The notes beneath the pieces are model-generated. The model worked only from the letters and a program-made list of their open reading frames with translations. It ran no database searches and had not been told where the DNA came from. A DNA stretch of 64,000 nucleotides, from NCBI GenBank assembly GCA_947034895.1, contig OX344765.1, forward strand, positions 44,273,001 through 44,337,000, read 5' to 3'. This document shows positions 59,701 to 64,000 of this stretch, one piece after another. Each line of letters opens with the position of its first letter. Position 1 is the stretch's first letter. The stretch comes from Rhytidiadelphus loreus. Lineage: Eukaryota > Streptophyta > Bryopsida > Hypnales > Hylocomiaceae. Position numbers and translations under genes: made by a program.

Positions 59701-62040
59701 TTTATCTGAAAAAAAGATGATTTAGAAAAACAAAATCTCTTTTTAATCCATATAATTCAAATAAATGATCTTACACCTTAATATTATACCAATAAGATAT
59801 TAAATCTTTAAATGAAAAAAGCATCATCTAATTGGAGACAATTTTTTTTTTAAATGTTTTCCAAAAATTAAAGAATATCATTTAACATATGTATGAATTC
59901 CAAGGCTTTAAGTCCTTTGTACTCTAGGAAGATAAAGATGTACAATCGTCTTTGGTACCTTTTCTATGAACCTTAAGTCTTTTGGAGCCATAATACAAAA
60001 GTTATGGCCAAAAAACAAATTAGCACGCAATGTGCAACAAGAAAATGGTCCAAGTGTTTCTTGCAATTGCATAATTGAATCTGAGTAAATATTTTAATAC
60101 AAGATTTTATTGTTGATTTATGAATTTTATTTTCTTATTACATATTTGTAATATATGTGAGAGTAATACAATCTAAGTGGTTAGACAAGAATGTGTAAGA
60201 TATGTCCAATTGTTTTGAAAATTTTCAATTTCAAATCTAAAAAAGTTGTTTTTGAAAATTTATGATTTCATAATTTTTAAAAATTGCACATACTAAAATA
60301 AATTATGCCAAAAAATATTGTATTTAGTACAATTGCACTTGCCAAAATGTCGGGTCATTAATGATAAAAGGACATTCATTTTTTTGAAAAAGCAATAATT
60401 TGTAATGAAGAAAATTTGAAGAGTTTGTCAATGATGCATGTAAATTTATTACCACAAAGTGACCATGTAAGTAAAACCTTGAGGATATTTAAAAAAAAAT
60501 TGATCATCTGTTTTAAAGATTAATTAACCTTTCATTGATTGGAATTCTAAAAACTATATAAATCATTGTTTATTTCATGCATATTACAGAGAACTACACT
60601 ATTTGATGTGGCTAGGAATGAAATTATTGTGATGGAGTAGATTCTAAGTCTCATGGGATTTATGCACGATAGTTAGATTTCAAATTATGTAATTTCAACC
60701 TTCATCAATAAAAGTCAGTATATGGTCTTTTTGGAATTATTTGCAATAATTGCTATAGAACAATGTAGTAATCCATCCTTCTATTATTTATGAAAGAATC
60801 ATTAAAATCAACGATTCTCACTCTGAACATCAATTTAACCTAGAGCACTTGTTGGAAGTACATCAACCTCAAAGATTGTGAGTTGTGCAATTTTGATGAT
60901 TTGAAACTTGTATATAGGATTTAATGATACTAAATTAATGACATTCTACCCTAAATCAAGAGTGTGAGTAATTGTGTAATCTAAACATCTTGGCGATGCT
61001 TCAGGTAGTGGCTGAGAAACAACTACTGGAGAGTGAGCTAAATGTTGTACAAGACGCTTACAACACTAGGTACACTACCGGCAAAGCTCCCTCAAAACGT
61101 CATTCAGCACCCGTTATGTACCAAATGAATCTTGCATTACGTCTTGAGGACGTAGGTACACTACAAGAGAAATTAGTGTTTTAATTGTGTTTTTAAGTAT
61201 AGTCCTAGAGATAAGATATTAAGTATTGACCTTTATGTAGATTTTTAGTAAAAATCTACATAAAGGTCATTACTTAATATCTTATCTCTAGGACTATACT
61301 TAAAAACACAATTAAAACATTCATTTTTCCTTGTAGTGAGATGTCTTAGCTCAAAAGGAATTTGTCCTTGCTAAAGCTGCAAACTCCATTCTACAAAGAG
61401 CATCTGCGATAGGTCAAAACGTTGTAGAAGCTCTTCCTCTAAAGCCTTCTTTGCTTACACAAAGGTTCTCCATAAAGAGAGTTAGTAGGACTCTGCTTGA
61501 TATTATGACTGACATCCCTTGTGTTTCAATCAAGCGGCTTTCAAGATTGGGGCTGTAAGACAAAGTTCTATTGCCTTGACATCTAAAAGACCTACCACAA
61601 CAATGTTGCCCTTTTCTATGCAGGATTTGGAGGATCCTCTCAAAAAATCTTTCCTTGTTTGACCATCAATCACTTTGGCACGAACTTCAAGGAAGAATTC
61701 TTCTAAATTGATATGAACTAGAATAGGCAGTGGGATTTTGTCCAATCAATTACAAGAGAAACTAGAAAGTTTAGAAAATGAGATAATGGAAGCAAAGAGG
61801 AACTCACTTCTTGGAGGATTTTCTAATGAAAGTGTAGGCATAGAGGAGTTTATGAAATATGATCAACCTGACATATATTTTAAGCATCTACCTCCTAGAA
61901 GAGCTTCTACAGCAATGCTTGAATGTGGCAAAAGATATCCATCAATGCCACCAGGCATTGCTGTAGAGATTGGAGGTGGTTCTAGGAGCTCCACACAAAG
62001 TGGGAGTTCCCGCCTTTCCAAGGAAGCAAGTCCAGTGTAG
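47721..62040 (+). CDS. WD40 propeller plus long coiled-coil protein, 14-exon model
   Basis: Exons: 47721-47787, 47977-48083, 48202-48409, 49255-49479, 50061-50313, 50443-50647, 51352-51627, 53323-54003 (or -53979), 54127-54265, 56122-57036, 57157-57332, 61005-61155, 61341-61554, 61731-62040. All are GT-AG and phase-consistent, 3,927 nt, about 1,308 residues. Residues 1-355 give seven WD40 units (for example VWSGGVDFQIRKWG, IWSGSEDNLIKVW, VWSGSIDATILVWDV, KNIKVWAA), enough for one closed propeller. About 356-1090 is predicted coiled coil (QRREKNLKETNESLKKQ, DDLSKQVADLLQQLSDEK). The C-terminal part is basic and Ser-rich. The architecture suggests a scaffold or cytoskeletal adaptor, which is inference, as I do not recognise the family. 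Further 5' exons are possible. Reading through the exon 6 donor would give a 361-residue WD40-only product ending at 50665. Confidence 0.75.
52834..53036. mobile_element. CACTA-type MITE with AAA target duplication
   Basis: The element is 203 bp and lies in intron 7 of the WD40/coiled-coil gene. The ends CACTACAAGAGAAAGGGGTG and, in complement, the same 20 bases at the right are perfect terminal inverted repeats, continuing inward with AAGTATAGTCCTAGGAG. The flanking triplets are AAA at 52831-52833 and 53037-53039, the 3-bp duplication expected of the CACTA superfamily. There is no coding capacity. The intact arms indicate recent insertion. Confidence 0.92.
57333..61004 (+). other. 3.7-kb intron of the WD40/coiled-coil gene
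   Basis: The donor AAG|GTAAGA at 57333 and the acceptor TTCAG at 61004 join in phase. The intron is very AT-rich and carries the dispersed repeat at 57960-58345. No gene was seen inside on either strand. It is by far the longest intron of this gene. Confidence 0.6.
57960..58345. repeat. Dispersed repeat, copy B
   Basis: This is the partner of 34330-34735 in the same orientation. Shared segments include TATCACCAATATTTTT, TTTCAGAATTCCTTC, TTCTACATTTGTAATTTTA, CTAACAACACCAAATTCA and TTAGGATGACTTTCATCCA. Its interior has diverged by substitutions and small indels. Confidence 0.75.
61159..61338. mobile_element. CACTA-type MITE forming almost all of an intron
   Basis: The 180-bp hairpin starts CACTACAAGAGAAATTAGTG and ends in CCTTGTAGTG. 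The inner arms (AAGTATAGTCCTAGAGATAAG and complement) match the MITE at 52834-53036, so it is the same family. The intron that contains it runs 61156-61340, that is GTA + MITE + AG. The right terminal repeat supplies the pyrimidine tract TTTTTCC before the acceptor. The flanking triplets (GTA and AGA) are not a clean duplication. Confidence 0.88.
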
Positions 62041-62547
62041 CTAATTAACTTTTCTAAATCATTCTCCTCGTAATCTTGACTTTAGTGATTCTAGCAAGAA
62101 AATTATAACACCCACATACATATGTCATTGACCATAAATTTATCAAGTACAACTTGTTGAAGAGATCCATTCCATAATATTTCCTTGAAATTGGTAAAAA
62201 AACATTTCATACTAGTATTCAATTGCACTACATTTGCAGTAACACAAATATGGTGCAAATGAATTAGAAAAATGTAACTTATAGGTTTGAGAGGATTTGA
62301 GGTTCCATATAGTGACAAAATTGCAAGTCGACAATCCTACTCTAAATGAGGCTAACTACACTTAGATTCTGCAAGTTCAACGTTTTATACCATATGTGTA
62401 TAGTTTGGGTGCTTAATGGACAATATAACAAGGAGAGATCTTTCATACTGGCATTTGAAGGTCTTGTTTTTTTTCTTCTTTATAACGATACTAAAAATTA
62501 TAGCCAAATTTTTTTCTGAGGTTTAGATTATATGGACCACCTTGCAG

Positions 62548-64000
62548 GTTGGTTGAAGAAGCAGCAAATGTAGAGAGAATAACAAACTTGAAGGCGAGAG
62601 TGAGTATGCTTGAATGTGAGAGGGAAAGAGAGCAAGTTTCTACCCTTGAAGCTTCAAAAATTTACGACAAGAGCGACGAGATGATGCGAAGGATTCAACA
62701 GTTAGAACTAGCATTACAACAAGCCCATGAAGATTACAAGATCCTTAGTAATGGTGGGTAATATACTCTAATAAAATATAAACATTGACCAATATGAAAG
62801 CAATCGTGATAAACTTATTTAGGGCCTTCACATATTTACATTGTGATGGTCACCAAAAAATCAAGATTTTTACCTCAAAAGTAAGGATTTGAAAATCTAA
62901 AAGTCATAAACAATTCAGTATCTGATAGAACTTCCGCTCTTGAAAATAGAGACAAAGCAGTTGCACTATAAGAAGACCATTACGGATCGAGAAGATCGAG
63001 ACAATCACTATACGGAAAAGGAATTGGACAATAGAAAGAAATGTCCTGAAGATCTCCTTCGAGACTTAGAATGCGAAATTGACAAGAAGCGAAGCGACTT
63101 GGAGTTTGCTGAATTTAATATACAGGTCAAACATTATGTCAAACTATCCAGTACCACATACACATTGGATGGTTAGTATCATGCAGTTCACGGTCATTCT
63201 TGTTGATTGGATTTCTAGTGTTAGGAAGAGCACTAAATATTTTGATACTAGAATTTTAGCTACATGGCAAGAAAAAATTCTTAGCTAGTTTCATCAGAGG
63301 TTCTTTTGGAGGTAATTAGCCAAAATGTCAATTTAGTTAAATTGGTGATAGTCTATTACTTTGGCGCAATTCAAGTTGGTCAATGTGAAACCAAAATTTA
63401 TACCCATCTTAGTTTTGGGCCTAAAATTAGACTATTATCAATCTATCAAATTTGATATTCCAATTTGTTACTATGAAAATAGAAAATGACAAAGTTACAA
63501 AATCACAAAATTCTCCAAAATGTACTACTTTTATCAAAATATTTATCAAAAGTTAAAGGCTTCAAAAATTTACCAAATTTATAAAAGACATAAAAATCAT
63601 TGAAGAAGAGTGTTATTTTCAGTGAATTAGGGAGGGAAGTTTATATCAAATTCATTTCTTCACAATTACTTAATCCCTAAAGTTCCAATTGTTTCTTAGA
63701 AAACCTTTGACACTTCAAGCAAGTTCTTGTGATTTCAATCTTTAGCATGAATTTTTCAAAATATTCAAAATAAAAACATAAATAAACTTTTTAGAAATAT
63801 AATTTTTATTTTAATGCACCCAGGAGCAAAATTTATGCCACATAGAGCTCAAAAACAGTCAAGAGCAGGCAACAAAAAAAATTGAAATAATTTTTTTTAT
63901 ATATTATATTTTTATCTATTTGAAAATATTTGTTTCTTTCCATTTGAATAAGTGATGAGAAAGTTATGGAGCATCTTGTTTTACTAGCAATCAATGCATG
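62548..64000 (+). CDS. Further coiled-coil exons running off the window
   Basis: Exons 62548-62753 and 62950-63125 and an exon starting 63824 are GT-AG bounded and mutually in phase. They encode coiled coil (ARVSMLECERERE, IQQLELALQQAHEDYKILSN, LLRDLECEIDKKRSDLEFAE, then EQNLCHIELKNSQEQ). The first begins in phase 2, which matches the end of exon 13 of the upstream gene at 61554. These may therefore be an alternative, longer 3' part of that gene that skips exon 14, or exons of a neighbouring related gene. The C-terminus lies outside the window. Confidence 0.55.

Noticed and set aside
61156..61341. Clean 3-bp target duplication around the intron MITE
   Set aside because: The flanking triplets GTA and AGA differ, so I do not claim a perfect duplication even though the element ends are clear.

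Overview
The window is nuclear DNA from a eukaryote, almost certainly a streptophyte plant. The beta'-COP gene at the left is spliced in plant style with 24 short exons, the intergenic DNA is AT-rich, and there are MULE-type and CACTA-type transposon remains. The mix of short introns and a SWIM-bearing MULE relic makes me lean towards a non-seed land plant such as a moss. That placement is inference, since no search could be run. I found no tRNA, rRNA or CRISPR array.

Layout. 1-1987: AT-rich, no gene seen. 2177-13059 (+): an intact gene for coatomer subunit beta', 910 residues, with phase-consistent splice sites throughout. 13060-19500: AT-rich, non-coding, with diverged tandem repeats near 15.4-15.9 kb and a long imperfect inverted repeat at 18.5-18.85 kb. 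19.7-21.15 kb (-): a degenerate reading frame split by a hairpin MITE. 22394-35817 (-) and 36470-40517 (+): two divergently transcribed, decayed genes about 650 bp apart. The plus gene looks like a MULE-type transposase with an N-terminal zinc-binding region and a C-terminal SWIM finger. The minus gene looks like a fusion of a ParB/Srx-like domain and a circularly permuted (N4/N6-type) DNA methyltransferase domain. Together they suggest an inactive two-gene mobile element. Every point lesion that I could identify in the pair is explicable as a C-to-T or G-to-A transition.

Within the longest intron of the minus gene lies an array of 244-bp tandem repeats, each containing a GC-rich palindrome. 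A 2.0-kb TGTC...GACA element has inserted into the array with target duplication CCGC, and a second copy of the same element has inserted into the first with duplication GCGG. Each copy carries a 459-bp frame for the same unrecognised 152-residue protein. Relatives of the palindrome are scattered elsewhere in the window.

42.0-47.2 kb holds unrecognised, broken coding remnants. 47721-62040 (+) is a second apparently intact gene of at least 14 exons. It encodes a seven-bladed WD40 propeller followed by a very long coiled coil (about 1,308 residues in the model). One of its introns (61156-61340) is a CACTA-like MITE plus five bases, which makes it a strong candidate for a transposon-created intron. 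More coiled-coil exons follow at 62548, 62950 and 63824 and run off the right edge.
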